Source of the DNA: Eutreptiella sp. 'Long Island Sound 2002' | Lineage: Eukaryota; Euglenozoa; Euglenophyceae; Eutreptiales; Eutreptiaceae | Direction: 5' to 3' | Length of the DNA stretch: 64,000 nt | Assembly (NCBI GenBank): GCA_964036045.1 | Contig: OZ038387.1 | Span: forward strand, 16,825,420 to 16,889,419 | Shown here: positions 11,122 to 20,574 of the stretch, piece by piece | Layout: each line of letters starts with the position of its first letter | How positions within the stretch are numbered: position 1 is the stretch's first letter | Program-made: the position numbers and the translations under genes | The notes under the pieces: generated by a model | What the model saw: the letters and a program-made list of their open reading frames with translations, nothing else | Database searches by the model: none | Told to the model about the DNA's origin: nothing

Positions 11122-11190
11122 GAGTGGTCCAGTGGTCAGAGACATAGACTCGTGAGCCTATAGTGGAGGTTTGATCCCTCCTGTCGTCAA
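11122..11190 (+). repeat. tRNA-like SINE fragment (Thr-type anticodon loop CTCGTGA)
   Basis: It has an A-box-like TGGTCCAGTGGTCAGAG and an anticodon-loop-like CTCGTGA (CGT). A perfect T-arm follows: stem GGAGG (11165-11169), loop TTTGATC, stem CCTCC (11177-11181). The acceptor strands do not pair, so it is not a working tRNA. A tRNA-derived SINE head or a tRNA relic is the best reading. Confidence 0.5.
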
Positions 11191-11321
11191 AAACGCACCA
11201 CCGCCCCCTACAACAGCACACGCGGCACCGGGTCTACCGGCAGCGGGAGGTGCGCCTCGCTACTTTTTCATTCACCCCCAACCCCCGACACGGGCACAAA
11301 AAACGCACCACCGCCCCCTCC
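11188..11321. repeat. direct repeat of about 20 bp, copies 109 bp apart
   Basis: AAAACGCACCACCGCCCCCT occurs at about 11189-11209 and again at about 11298-11318. The copies bracket a GC-rich segment between the two SINE-like pieces and may be a short tandem duplication or an insertion footprint. Confidence 0.55.
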
Positions 11322-11421
11322 GGCAGCGCGCGCGGCTTACGGGTCTTGAAGCCCGGCAGCGTGGGGGGCGCATTCACTGCAGCCGGGCACCTGCAGTCTT
11401 CTCTTCGGCAGTGCAGCCACG

Positions 11422-11488
11422 CGCACAGCGGGAATCGAACCGGCGCCTTCACGGCACGAGCCCGGTGATTCAACTGCTGGGGTAGCAC
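11422..11488 (-). repeat. second tRNA-like SINE fragment, opposite strand
   Basis: Read on the minus strand it has a canonical B box, GGTTCGATTCCC (11430-11441 complement). The anticodon-loop-like CTCGTGC (CGT) and an A-box-like segment CCAGCAGTTGAATCA have the same spacing as the plus-strand copy at 11122-11190. The D-stem does not pair. It is probably a relative of that copy in the opposite orientation. Confidence 0.5.
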
Positions 11489-11572
11489 ACACCACAACCA
11501 CATACACGAGCGTGCACGCATACCGACACAGGCAGGATATAGGACACCCATGCAAATGTTCTAGCGGCTACC

Positions 11573-11667
11573 CTGTTGCCACCTCACGATGTGCGCCGCT
11601 TGGCTGCGACGAAATGCGTCGGACCCAGTGACCGTGACTGCCCCCCCTTGGGAGTCTGTGTGTGTGT
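11573..11667 (+). repeat. internally deleted second copy of the Penelope-like element 3' end
   Basis: Its first 44 bp match 10858-10901 with four or five changes. After a deletion of about 110 bp it matches the terminal segment again and ends in the same TG run. Tandem partial copies are typical of Penelope-like elements. Confidence 0.65.
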
Positions 11668-11982
11668 GAGCGGGTGGTTACACCTGTCTCCAGGGAGGGC
11701 CTCCAGAGTAGACATGTAAGTAGCGCTGCGTTTCCTCAACATCTCTTACACTCATTGGCTAGACAGGGCCGGACAGTGGGCAGGGTCTTTGGTGATCAGT
11801 ACACATTGCACTGTGATAGAACGACTCCTCTCCGCCGTCACTCCTGTCGCAGAAAGGACCTTGCCTACCTTTTTGTTAATGGCCTGATGAAATTGTCTCG
11901 GTGACCAGTGCTCTGCCTTCGCTTGCTTTCGTCTTCACTGACGTTGTGCCCCGCGTTTGGTCCCCACTGGTTTTCCCGCACA

Positions 11983-11984
<2 letters not shown>

Positions 11985-12027
<43 letters not shown>
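11985..12027. repeat. (GT)n microsatellite
   Basis: About 21 uninterrupted GT units. With the TC/TG tract at 5992-6027 it brackets the retroelement-derived part of intron 4, consistent with insertion into a dinucleotide tract. Confidence 0.9.
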
Positions 12028-12031
<4 letters not shown>

Positions 12032-12437
12032 GTCGCAGCGTGGCGATGTGGCGTGATGTGGTGCGGTCTGGTGGGGTGGGGGTGTGGAGTGCTGATGTTT
12101 GTGGGGACGTCGACTACGACCTGTGCATGGCCCTGCGCGCTGTGGCACCGCAATACTGCGCCAATGCTGCACTGTACTGCCAGACCCACTAGGGTGTCCT
12201 TTCTTCGCTCGACCAAAATTTTGCTCCTTCCGTCGACCGCTGTGCACGTCCTCCCTCCTTCCGCACCCCCCTGTCTCGGTCCCCCGCTCTCCTCTGTCAT
12301 ATTCTCCGCCTCTGCCACCCACACCCTCCCCTTCCCTCCCTCTTCCCAACCCACTTCCCCCCTCTAACGCACCGTCCCCGCATTTCTCTCTTCCGCCCTC
12401 GCTCCTTCACAATGCATCGGCCTTCGTGCTGCTCAAG

Positions 12438-12863
12438 GGCCGCTGGCAGACGTTTCTGTTCTACTGGTCCTACATTTTGATGGTGTGGCTGGTCTTGCTC
12501 AATTGTGTCATTGCCATCGTCAATTACGGCTACGAGGCCGCCAAGGCACGCGAAACATTCCTGTTCACGAAACACGCCGTGCATGACCCGAGGAGCGCCA
12601 CGCACAACTTCCACAATTTGTACGTCCTCATCTGCGGCAACCCGCTCTTTCTTATTCACCGCCGGACGCGCCACGTCACAGGGACCATCACGGCCTCGGA
12701 GCTGGAGGGCCTGCTGCGCCATGGGTCCCGGCTGCGCGTGCGATTCCCGAAGCAGGTGACGGAGGAATTAGTGTCCGTGTCAGAGAACAAGCGCTCCCTC
12801 AGCGAGTGGAATCACATGCAGTGGAAACTGAGGAACCACAACGAATCCGCTACGGATTGCGCG
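12438..12863 (+). CDS. polycystin/TRPP-like channel, exon 5 (S6 and start of the cytoplasmic tail)
   Basis: Begins in phase 0 with Gly-Arg-Trp. S6 is around YILMVWLVLLNCVIAIVNYGY, matching the LLN-x-x-[IL]-A-I-[IV]-N-x-x-Y pattern of PKD2. A mostly hydrophilic tail follows (AAKARETFLFTKH...SENKRSLSEW). The predicted end is the donor GTATGC at 12864, in phase 0. If that donor is not used, the frame runs on through Cys/Pro-rich sequence to TGA at 13158-13160, which looks non-coding. Exons 1-5 total 679 codons, so at most a modest tail is missing compared with family members of 700-1000 residues. Confidence 0.8.
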
Positions 12864-13302
12864 GTATGCCCTGCGCCGTGCACGTGTTGGGCAATTTTGT
12901 GCCTTGCCCCTGTACCGCGTGACTTGTTCCTAGTACCCTATGCCCCATGCCCCGTGCCGCAGACCCCCTTGGGCTTTTGTCTGGCCCCCATGCACCCTCA
13001 GCCCCATAGGTGGGCCTCTGCCTTATACCCTAGACCCAATACCCCGACTCTGTGTTGCAAGCCCTCTGACCCCGACACCTGTGCCTACGCCCGCCCCCTC
13101 CGCACCCACCCAACCACCAGTAAGCCTGGCCCAAAGTGCCCGTTGGGCCGCATATGGTGAAGCTCAATGTGGCGACTCCAAAATGATCAGCGCATGGGGC
13201 GTGCATGCCGAGGCTTCCCCGCCCAACCCCTGAATCTATCCAGATTTTTGGGTTGTCGGATTTAGTCCCCATCACGCCCCGGCCCACCACATAACACCTC
13301 GC
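12864..13302 (+). other. sequence after exon 5, no gene recognised
   Basis: Starts with a candidate donor (GTATGC). It contains degenerate C-rich runs such as CCCTATGCCCCATGCCCC near 12940. No domain is visible. The pentanucleotide array begins at its right end, so it is either intron or 3' flank. Confidence 0.45.
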
Positions 13303-13646
13303 ACCACAACACAACACAACACAACACAACACAACACAACACAACACAACACAACACAACACAACACAACACAACACAACACAACACAGCACAACACAAC
13401 ACAACGCAACGCAACACAACACAACAAAACACAATGGGATACAACACAACACAACACAACGCATCACACCACAATACACCACACCACACCACACCACACC
13501 ACACCACACCACACCACACCACACCACACCACACCACACCACACCACACCACACCACACCACACCACACCACACCACACCACACCACACCACACCACACC
13601 ACACCACACCACACCACACCACACCTTACCACACCACACCACACCA
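13303..13646. repeat. pentanucleotide array P0: (CAACA)n then (CCACA)n
   Basis: About 150 bp of CAACA units with a few variants, then about 180 bp of CCACA units. It is the left border of the 50-kb satellite block. The same two pentamers in the opposite order form the right border at 63084-63267. Confidence 0.95.
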
Positions 13647-13870
13647 GGCAGTGGGGCAGAGCGTTGCAGGAGTTCCACTGCCCACTGCCCCCAGGCAGTG
13701 AGGCAGTGCGTTGCAGGAGTGGCACGGCCTGCTGCCCGAGGGCAGTGAGGCAGTGCATTGCAGGAGTTGCACTGCCCACTGCCCCCAGGCAGTGAGGCAG
13801 TGCATTGCAGGAGTGGCACGGCCTGCTGCCCGAGGGCAGTGAGGCAGTGCATTGCAGGAGTTGCACTGGC
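13647..13870 (+). repeat. 47-bp satellite, about five copies
   Basis: Units contain GCAGTGAGGCAGTGCATTGC, then GGAGTTGCACTGCCCACTG, every 47 bp, same orientation as the large arrays further right. It sits between pentamer array P0 and an inverted B module. Confidence 0.9.
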
Positions 13871-14205
13871 GTGTGGTGTGCCGAAGGCGCTGTTACCAAA
13901 AGCCAAAAGGCCGGGATGTCTACCCACGGGTACAGGTAAACGGGCTGGGCTGTGTGTGTTGTGTGCGCGCTGTGCGTAAGTGTGTTGTGGCATAGCCGGA
14001 CCAGTGCACTCTCGCACTTGGCCGACACTGCCTTGCCGACGCCTGCGCGCAGTCACACAGGGTCTCGTGGGCCCACTGCACCCTGCGTGCCGCGCTGCAC
14101 CATCAGTGCTTATTGTGTGGTGCCGCACTGCTTGGTGCTGTGCACTACACTGCACTGTGCGTGCCCTGCTGCACGGTTGTTGCGGGCAGGGGGCAGTGGG
14201 CAGTG
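13871..14205 (-). repeat. B module, inverted copy
   Basis: Reverse complement of the segments at 35220-35580, 46500-46867 and 62730-63085. It begins with a remnant of the pentamer array (GCGTGTGGTGTG) and includes the segment around CTCTCGCACTTGGCCGAC. No protein is recognised; its function is unknown. Confidence 0.85.
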
Positions 14206-14515
14206 TAACGCACTGCCACGCCGCCCGGGGGCTGTGGGCAGTGGAAATCCTGCTTCACACCGCCGCATTGCCTGAGGGCAGTGGGGAGTGGTACTCCTGC
14301 CATTCTCTGCCTCCCTGCCTTGGGCCGGGCATCTCCTGCAATACACTGCCGCCGTGCCTGGGGCAGTGGTCAGTGGAACTCCTGCGACACACTGCGCCAC
14401 GGCCCGGGGGCAGGGGGCAGTGGATCTCCTGCAATGCACTGCCTCACTGCCTGGGGGCAGTGGACAGTGCAACTCCTGCAATGCACTGCCTCACTGCCGG
14501 GGGGCAGTGGGCAGG
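14205..14515 (-). repeat. 47-bp satellite, inverted, about six diverged copies
   Basis: Reverse-complement 47-bp units (CTCCTGCAATGCACTGCCTC). Those nearest the B module are the most diverged, as also seen beside the other B modules. Confidence 0.85.
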
Positions 14516-15247
14516 GGGTCATCGTCTTCAGGGAACCGGGCGCACCGGCCCGGGGGGGACAGGGAGTCCTGCCCAGGGGGTGTTCGGAGTCTCCTGCCAG
14601 GCCAACGGGGGGCCATCTCCTTCAAAGAACCGGGCGCACCGGCCTGGGGGGGACAGGGAGTCCTGCCCAGGGGGTGTTCGGAGTCTCCTGCCAGGCCAAC
14701 GGGGGGTCATCGTCTTCAGGGAACCGGGCGCACCGGCCCGGGGGGGACGGGGAGTCCTGCCCAGGGGGTGTTCGGAGTCTCCTGCCAGGCCAATGGGGGG
14801 TCATCGTCTTCAAGGAACCGGGCGCACCGGCCCGGGGGGGACAGGGAGTCCCGCCCAGGGGGTGTTCGGAGTCTCCTGCCAGGCCAATGGGGGGCCATCT
14901 CCTTCAAAGAACCGGGCGCACCGGCCCGGGGGGGACAGGGAGTCCTGCCCAGGGGGTGTTCGGAGTCTCTTGCCAGGCCAATGGGAGGCCATCTCCTTCA
15001 AAGAACCGGGCGCACCGGCCCGGGGGGGACAGGGAGTCCTGCCCAGGGGGTGTTCGGAGTCTCTTGCCAGGCCAATGGGGGGCCATCTCCTTCAAGGAAC
15101 CGGGCGCACCGGCCTGGGGGGGACAGGGAGTCCTGCCCAGGGGGTGTTCGGAGTCCGCTGACAGGCCAAGGGGAGGCCATCTTCTTTAGGGAACCGGGCG
15201 CACCGGCCTGGGGGGGACGGGGAGCCCAGCCCAGGGGGTGTTCGGAG
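14515..15247 (-). repeat. 94-bp satellite, inverted, about eight copies
   Basis: Units of 94 bp read on the minus strand, containing CCGGTGCGCCCGGTTC and GGCCTGGCAGGAGACTCCGA. With the forward array at 15737-16600 it makes a large inverted repeat around an F module and a pentamer array. Confidence 0.92.
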
Positions 15248-15600
15248 TCTCCTAGCAGCAGCAGGCAAGTAAGCAGGCAGTACCGGGGGTCATAACCCCG
15301 GGGTAACAGTATCTGGGACTCAACGTGAGTCCTCTTAACCAGGAACAACCCCAAACACCGCCGGGGCTTAACTCCCGAACGTAACGGTGTTTGGGGCCCC
15401 CGTGGGCCTTATGAGCCCACGGAGTGTACTGAGGCGTGGCTACCAGCTGGACTGTGGCCTGCCATACCCATTTCTGGGCTCGCTTCAGTACGGCCGGTCG
15501 AGTCCGGCTCTGGGGGTGGCGCACTAAACTGGCCCCGGGGGGGGGCCATTTACCCTGTTAAGCATTAGTTACGGCAGTAGGCACCATGGGTAGAGCTGGG
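15247..15600 (-). repeat. F module, inverted and truncated (F0)
   Basis: Reverse complement of the last 330 bp or so of the F modules at 26661, 36624 and 47919. It keeps all the strong hairpins (for example CCGTGGGC with GCCCACGG). Its 5' half and nearly all of the neighbouring G module are missing: F is joined directly to the first 25 bp of G (CTGAGTACTCCCCAGCTCTA). It belongs to the same sequence subtype as the 36.6-kb copy. Confidence 0.88.
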
Positions 15601-15610
15601 GAGTACTCAG

Positions 15611-15736
15611 GGTGTGGTGTGGTGTGGCGTGGTGTGGTGTGGTGTGGTGTGGTGTGGTGTGGTGTGGTGTGGTGTGGTGTGGTGTGGTGTGGTGTGGTGT
15701 GGTGCGGTAAGGTGTGGTGTGGTGTGGTGTGGTGTG
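15611..15736. repeat. pentanucleotide array P0', (GTGTG)-type complement of CCACA
   Basis: About 25 units, the reverse complement of the CCACA arrays. It ends abruptly at 15736, where the 94-bp satellite resumes in the opposite orientation: an inversion junction. Confidence 0.95.
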
Positions 15737-16600
15737 CATTGGCCTGGCAGGAGACTCCGAACACCCCCTGGGCAGGACTCCCCGTCCCTCCCGGGCCGGT
15801 GCGCCCGGTTCCCTGAAGAAGATGGCCCCCCGTTGGCCTGGCAGGAGACTCCAAGCACCCCCTGGGCAGGACTCCCCGTCCCCCCCGGGCCGGTGCGCCC
15901 GGTTCCCTGAAGACGATGACCCCCCGTTGGCCTGGCAGGAGACTCCGAACACCCCCTGGGCAGGACTCCCTGTCCCCCCCAGGCCGGTGCGCCCGGTTCT
16001 TTGAAGGAGATGGCCCCCCGTTGGCCTGGCAGGAGACTCCGAACACCCCCTGGGCAGGACTCCCTGTCCCCCCCGGGCCGGTGCGCCCGGTTCCTTGAAG
16101 ACGATGACCCCCCATTGGCCTGGCAGGAAACTCCGAACACCCCCTGAGCAGGACTCCCCGTCCCCCCCGGGCCGGTGCGCCCGGTTCCCTAAAGAAGGTG
16201 GCCCCCCGTTGGCCTGGCAGGAGACTCCGAACACCCCCTGGGCAGGACTCCCTGTCCCCCCCGGGCCGGTGCGCCCGGTTCCCTGAAGACGATGACCCCC
16301 CGTTGGCCTGGCAGCAGACTCCAAACACCCCCTGAGCAGGACTCCCCGTCCCCCCCGGGCCGGTGCGCCCGGTTCCCTAAAGAAGGTGGCCCCCCGTTGG
16401 CCTGGCAGGAGACTCCGAACACCCCCTGGGTAGGACTCCCCGTCCCCCCCGAGCCGGTGCGCCCGACTCTCGGGAGAAGATGGCCCCCCCTTGGCCTGGA
16501 AAGAGACTCGGAACACCCCCTGGGCAGGGCTCCCCATCCCCCCCAGGCCGGTGCGCCCGGTTCTCTACGGAGGATGGCCCCCCGTTGGCCTGGCAGGGTG
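15737..16600 (+). repeat. 94-bp satellite, about nine copies
   Basis: Forward 94-bp units. The last three are diverged and run without a clear break into the region upstream of the non-LTR element ORF1. Several units carry ACGATGACC instead of the usual GAAGATGGCC, the same variant as in the inverted array at 14.5-15.2 kb, so the two arms share recent ancestry. Confidence 0.92.
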
Positions 16601-16941
16601 CCCCGACCGCCCCACTGGGCTGAGCACCCCCCTACTCCCCCCGGCCGGGAGTGCCCGGTGGACGTGGGGGCGCAACCCCCCGGCAACAGAACTCTCCCCC
16701 CCAGACCCAGGTGCCCCAGGGTGCGAGGCAGCGGCCAACGACTAGCGCGCAGGGCCGCGTTTCTGGGTAGATTCTAACGAACGGGCCCGTAAGGCCGGCC
16801 GTCGTAGGCCACCAACGCGCGAGCGAGAGCAGGCTCCGGCGCCTGAGCACTGGGCGGCCCGGAGGAAGGGGTGCGCGGTGCCCATGCATGGGCTTCCGGC
16901 CTGCGACTCCCTGCTCTTGCTCTGCAGCCCAGTGACACAGC

Positions 16942-19900
16942 ATGTTCCCATCGTCGCCCGCAACTCCTTACATGCAGCGCCCTCCTATCCCCGGAGGCCC
17001 GCCTGCAACGCACCCCGCGGGGTCCCCGGCTTTTGCCGCCCCCCCCCTCCCCAGCTATACCCACACCCCATACGCGCCCCACCAACCGCTCGTGGAGGTT
17101 CACTCCCAGCCAGCATACCCCGCCTATTACCTGCGGGAGCCGCGGTATGGGCTTCCCCCGCCGCCCTCACCGCTCCCGGCAGTACCGCCCCCGGACCACC
17201 GTGACCTGGAGTTGGCCTACCTACGGGGCCACGTGGCAGGCCTGGACCGCCGCACCGAGGGGCCCCCGCCCCCTAAGGAGTCGGCGCAGAGGGCGCCCCC
17301 GGCGCCGCAGGGCCCTGCCCCCGACGCGGTCGGCGAGGCGACGCCGGCGCTGCTGCTGGCATCGGCGAGGGAGGCGGAGCCAAAACAGGACCGCCGGCCC
17401 CCGGCACCTACGGAGCCCAGGCAGGACCGCCGGCCCCCGGCACCGGCGGAGCCGCCACGCCGGCCCCAGGGCGCAGCCTACCGGAGGTCCCGCTCCCCCA
17501 GACGGGACCTACGCGACGATCGCCGGGACCACGGCCGTACGAGCCCCGGTGGGGGAGGCCGCACGGCCCACCGCCGGCCCTACCGCTCCCCAGAGCGGTA
17601 CTACCGACGCCGGTCCGAGGAGCGCCCCTCCGAGCGCCGAGCCCCCGCCGCTAGAGGTGGAGACCGTACCCCCGACCGCCGGGATTACCGCTCCCGCCGT
17701 AGCCCGCCCGGGTCGGCCCCCGGGCCGGGCCGGGAGCGACGAGGCCCCGACGACCGGCGCCGGTACCGCTCCCCCAGCCCGGATACCGCTAGACGCCTGA
17801 GGTATGATGCGCCAAGTACGGGGCGCCGGCCGCAGTGGGAGCCCCGTACGGCTCCCGACGCCCAACCCCCGCATGTACCGTATGCCCCGAGGGACAAGCC
17901 CCCGCGCAAGCGGCGGCGCAATAACAAAGAAGGCGGACGGCCTGCGGCGCAGTCGCCCGCGGGCACCCCGCACAGGCTACCGGTGCACGCTCTGATGGGG
18001 ACCCAAACGACGCCGGGCCTCCTGGCCCCCTGTGCACAGCAGGCACGACTGCCACAGGACGGCGCCCCCCGCACGCCCCAGAAGCACCGTACCGGTGTCA
18101 CGCAGACCACCCCGGGCCTCCGGGGCCCGGGGTACGCCTCCCCGAGCGGGGCAGTGAAAGCCCCCCAGCAGCCCCGCGCCGCGGACCCGCCGACCGTCCT
18201 GCACATCCGGCGCCTCCCCACAGGATGGTCCCACCGTCACCTGGCGGACCGTTTCATGTGGCTGGATGGGGCGGAGGGGGTGGCGGAGGCCTTATATGGA
18301 GGGGAAAACCACGGGTACCTGACCTTCCGCGCCCACAAGCAGGCGCTGGCGGCGTGTGCGGTAGTCAGCGCTGCCCTAGGTACGGTAGCGCCCCCGCCCG
18401 GCCGCCTGCCGGCGGCAGTCCACTGTGTCGACCGCAGTGTCGTCCGGGACCTCACCGTGCACACACAACGAGACGCCCCGGGCGAGGAACGGCACGACAC
18501 GCCGTCCGCCGGGGCTGCCCCCCCGCACACGGACCGCCCCTCCCTCACCGAGGATGACGTCCGGCGCCTCATAGCCGATGCCGTGGGCGGAACGCGGCAG
18601 GAGGTACATCCGCGGCCGCAGGAGCCCACCCGGGCGCCTACAGCCGACGCGGTCGGTGGCGCCGGCCGCCCCCTACCCCGAGGCCCCCCTCCGGCGCGGC
18701 AGGCGCCCATCACCCGGGAAAGAAACCCAGCGTTGCCCGGGGACGGGGCAGCCCCTGAGCGGCGCCCGGAGGCCACCGCGGCTCGGGTGAGCCCGCCTGC
18801 GCGGCCGCGAGCCGCAGCCACAGGCCTTGCCAGCCAGCTAAGTCGGCGTGTCCTGGCGGCTACCGGGACGCCTAGTGACCCCGGCCAACCGGCTGCCGGG
18901 CATGCCAGCGCAGGGCCCCCCCGGCCCGGCCCCTCGGACGTTGCAGCTGAAAGCGCGTCCCAGGACCTCTTGGGCGCGGATTGCCGAGAGGAAGGCCATC
19001 AGCAGGCCCTCGCCAGCGCCCCAGGGGCTCCTGCGGCCCGCCCCCAGGCGCCCGCTGGCAACCCCGAGACCGCCCAGACCCACGACGGTACTGAGGCCTC
19101 AGCCCCCCCGACGGGGGGCCACCCCCCGGAGGGACCCGCCCTGGATTGGTGTACAGTCTGTCGCTTCTGGCGCCCCAGCCCATGCGACCAGTGCCCCCCG
19201 CAGGGAGCCCCCCAGGAGGAGGACGAGGCTGCGGAGAAGGCCCCGGAAGGGGAACGGGAGCTTAGGCCCCATGAGACCTCGCCCGCTCTCGGAGCTCCCG
19301 CTTCGCACGAGGCGGATGACCCTCCGCCCCCCCCCTACGATGTGGATGCGTCCCAGGGCACGGCCACCCAGCTGGCTGGCCTCCTGGATGATGAAGCGGG
19401 CGCCCTCAGCCCGCTGGAGCCCCTGCCGCAGGCGATAGAGTTGGATGACGACCCTGCACCGCCGGCAGCCGGCCGCGCCGACAGCCCGCCGGGCGAGCTG
19501 GACCCGAACGAGTCCCGCCTGGCGGCGCTCATCGCCGATACTGCCCTGGAGGAGGCGAACTCCTGCAAGGCCCTGGACGTCGCTGTCTTCCTGGACAGCG
19601 AACGCCTGTCGGCGGTGGGACGCCGCATGCGGGCGGCGGGCCAGGACACCACCCCCGTCCCCGGCCCCCATTCCCCGGAGGGAGACGGCCTCCCTCCCCT
19701 CCTGGCCCAGTATGCGAAGAGAACCCGCGAGCTGCTCCAGCTCGTGGGTTATGCCCTGGGGGTCCCCTCCTTCTCCCTCTCCAGCTGGGAGGGAGATGCC
19801 ATCCCGGCCCCTCACCCGCCGGGACTTGGGATCACGGTTTATTACGTGATCGAGGGGAGGGTGCAGCTCCGCCTCCCCGCCCCCGAGGGCGGCACGCGCC

Positions 19901-20574
19901 CAGGGTGGTGGCTCCAGGCCATGGCATATGCGTATGCCTGGTCTGCCCCACCCCCGCCCCGGGCGGTCCCCCCGGACACCAGAGCCCTGGTGCTGGTGTG
20001 CCAGTGCCCGGTACATGTCCCCCGGGGCACGCCGGCCACCGCTCCCCCCCCGGTCCAAATCTGCGTCAAGCGCGGGGACCGGTACACCCCAGTCGACACG
20101 GCGAGTATGGACCTCGGGGACCACAAGGCCACCCTCACCCCACCCGGAGGCAACCCCCTGGCCATCACTACGCCCATGGTGGCCAGGGCCACCTACGACA
20201 GGGCTCGGGGAGGACTCGTCGTCGTCCCCTCGGCCCTGGGGGCCCAGCAGCTCCGCGACGCCAACTGGAAGGGATGGAGCGCCTCGTGGGTCAGCTACGC
20301 CCGGGCCCTCCAGCCGAACAAGCCGGTCGGCTTCAAGGTCCTGGGGGCGCAGGCCCCGGCCCTGCGAGACTGGGTGCTCCCCAGGCTCACGGGTGAACGG
20401 CCAGCGGGGACTCCCTCCCTGACCACGGTGTTTGGCCTCATCGGGCGTGACCTGCGGGCGGCCCAGGGGGCAGCTGGCGGCTCGGCCGCACACGCCGACC
20501 CCCAGGGCGAACCCGCTTCCTCAGAGCCGGACCCGGAGCCGGAGCACCCCACTCCCCCGCAGTCCCAGAATTGA
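16942..20574 (+). CDS. non-LTR retrotransposon ORF1 (SR-rich, RRM-like, Cys motif)
   Basis: 1210 residues from the ATG at 16942 to TGA. The N-terminal 170 residues are Pro-rich. About residues 170-330 are rich in Arg-Ser/Arg-Asp dipeptides (RRSRSPRRDLRDDRRDHGR) and end in KPPRKRRRNNKEGG, a likely nuclear localisation signal. About residues 416-500 look like an RNA-recognition motif: VLHIRRLP as RNP2 and HGYLTFRAHKQALAA as RNP1. At about 734-751 there is a C-x2-C...C-x2-C cluster (CTVCRFWRPSPCDQC). Residues about 920-1170 are compact and less Pro-rich, and I do not recognise them. ORF1 proteins of LINEs bind element RNA and form the RNP. Coding G+C is extreme. The last 152 nt overlap ORF2 in another frame. 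Confidence 0.8.
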   Translation: MFPSSPATPYMQRPPIPGGPPATHPAGSPAFAAPPLPSYTHTPYAPHQPLVEVHSQPAYPAYYLREPRYGLPPPPSPLPAVPPPDHRDLELAYLRGHVAGLDRRTEGPPPPKESAQRAPPAPQGPAPDAVGEATPALLLASAREAEPKQDRRPPAPTEPRQDRRPPAPAEPPRRPQGAAYRRSRSPRRDLRDDRRDHGRTSPGGGGRTAHRRPYRSPERYYRRRSEERPSERRAPAARGGDRTPDRRDYRSRRSPPGSAPGPGRERRGPDDRRRYRSPSPDTARRLRYDAPSTGRRPQWEPRTAPDAQPPHVPYAPRDKPPRKRRRNNKEGGRPAAQSPAGTPHRLPVHALMGTQTTPGLLAPCAQQARLPQDGAPRTPQKHRTGVTQTTPGLRGPGYASPSGAVKAPQQPRAADPPTVLHIRRLPTGWSHRHLADRFMWLDGAEGVAEALYGGENHGYLTFRAHKQALAACAVVSAALGTVAPPPGRLPAAVHCVDRSVVRDLTVHTQRDAPGEERHDTPSAGAAPPHTDRPSLTEDDVRRLIADAVGGTRQEVHPRPQEPTRAPTADAVGGAGRPLPRGPPPARQAPITRERNPALPGDGAAPERRPEATAARVSPPARPRAAATGLASQLSRRVLAATGTPSDPGQPAAGHASAGPPRPGPSDVAAESASQDLLGADCREEGHQQALASAPGAPAARPQAPAGNPETAQTHDGTEASAPPTGGHPPEGPALDWCTVCRFWRPSPCDQCPPQGAPQEEDEAAEKAPEGERELRPHETSPALGAPASHEADDPPPPPYDVDASQGTATQLAGLLDDEAGALSPLEPLPQAIELDDDPAPPAAGRADSPPGELDPNESRLAALIADTALEEANSCKALDVAVFLDSERLSAVGRRMRAAGQDTTPVPGPHSPEGDGLPPLLAQYAKRTRELLQLVGYALGVPSFSLSSWEGDAIPAPHPPGLGITVYYVIEGRVQLRLPAPEGGTRPGWWLQAMAYAYAWSAPPPPRAVPPDTRALVLVCQCPVHVPRGTPATAPPPVQICVKRGDRYTPVDTASMDLGDHKATLTPPGGNPLAITTPMVARATYDRARGGLVVVPSALGAQQLRDANWKGWSASWVSYARALQPNKPVGFKVLGAQAPALRDWVLPRLTGERPAGTPSLTTVFGLIGRDLRAAQGAAGGSAAHADPQGEPASSEPDPEPEHPTPPQSQN

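Larger units (their letters stand above)
5923..12437 (+). other. intron 4 of the channel gene, enlarged by a retroelement
   Basis: Donor GTATCC after a Glu codon. The proposed acceptor is AAG at 12435-12437, the first AG after about 240 bp of C/T-rich sequence (12193-12434), and it restores phase 0. Nearly all of the intron is a Penelope-like retroelement, a deleted copy of its 3' end, SINE-like pieces and microsatellites, so the original intron was probably below 1.5 kb. Confidence 0.6.

Noticed and set aside
11122-11190. Functional tRNA-Thr gene
   Set aside because: The T-arm is perfect but the acceptor strands do not pair and the D-arm is poor, so it is a relic or a SINE head.
13303-13646. 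Telomeric repeat tract
   Set aside because: The units are CAACA/CCACA, not a known telomere motif, and unique or coding sequence lies on both sides of the block.
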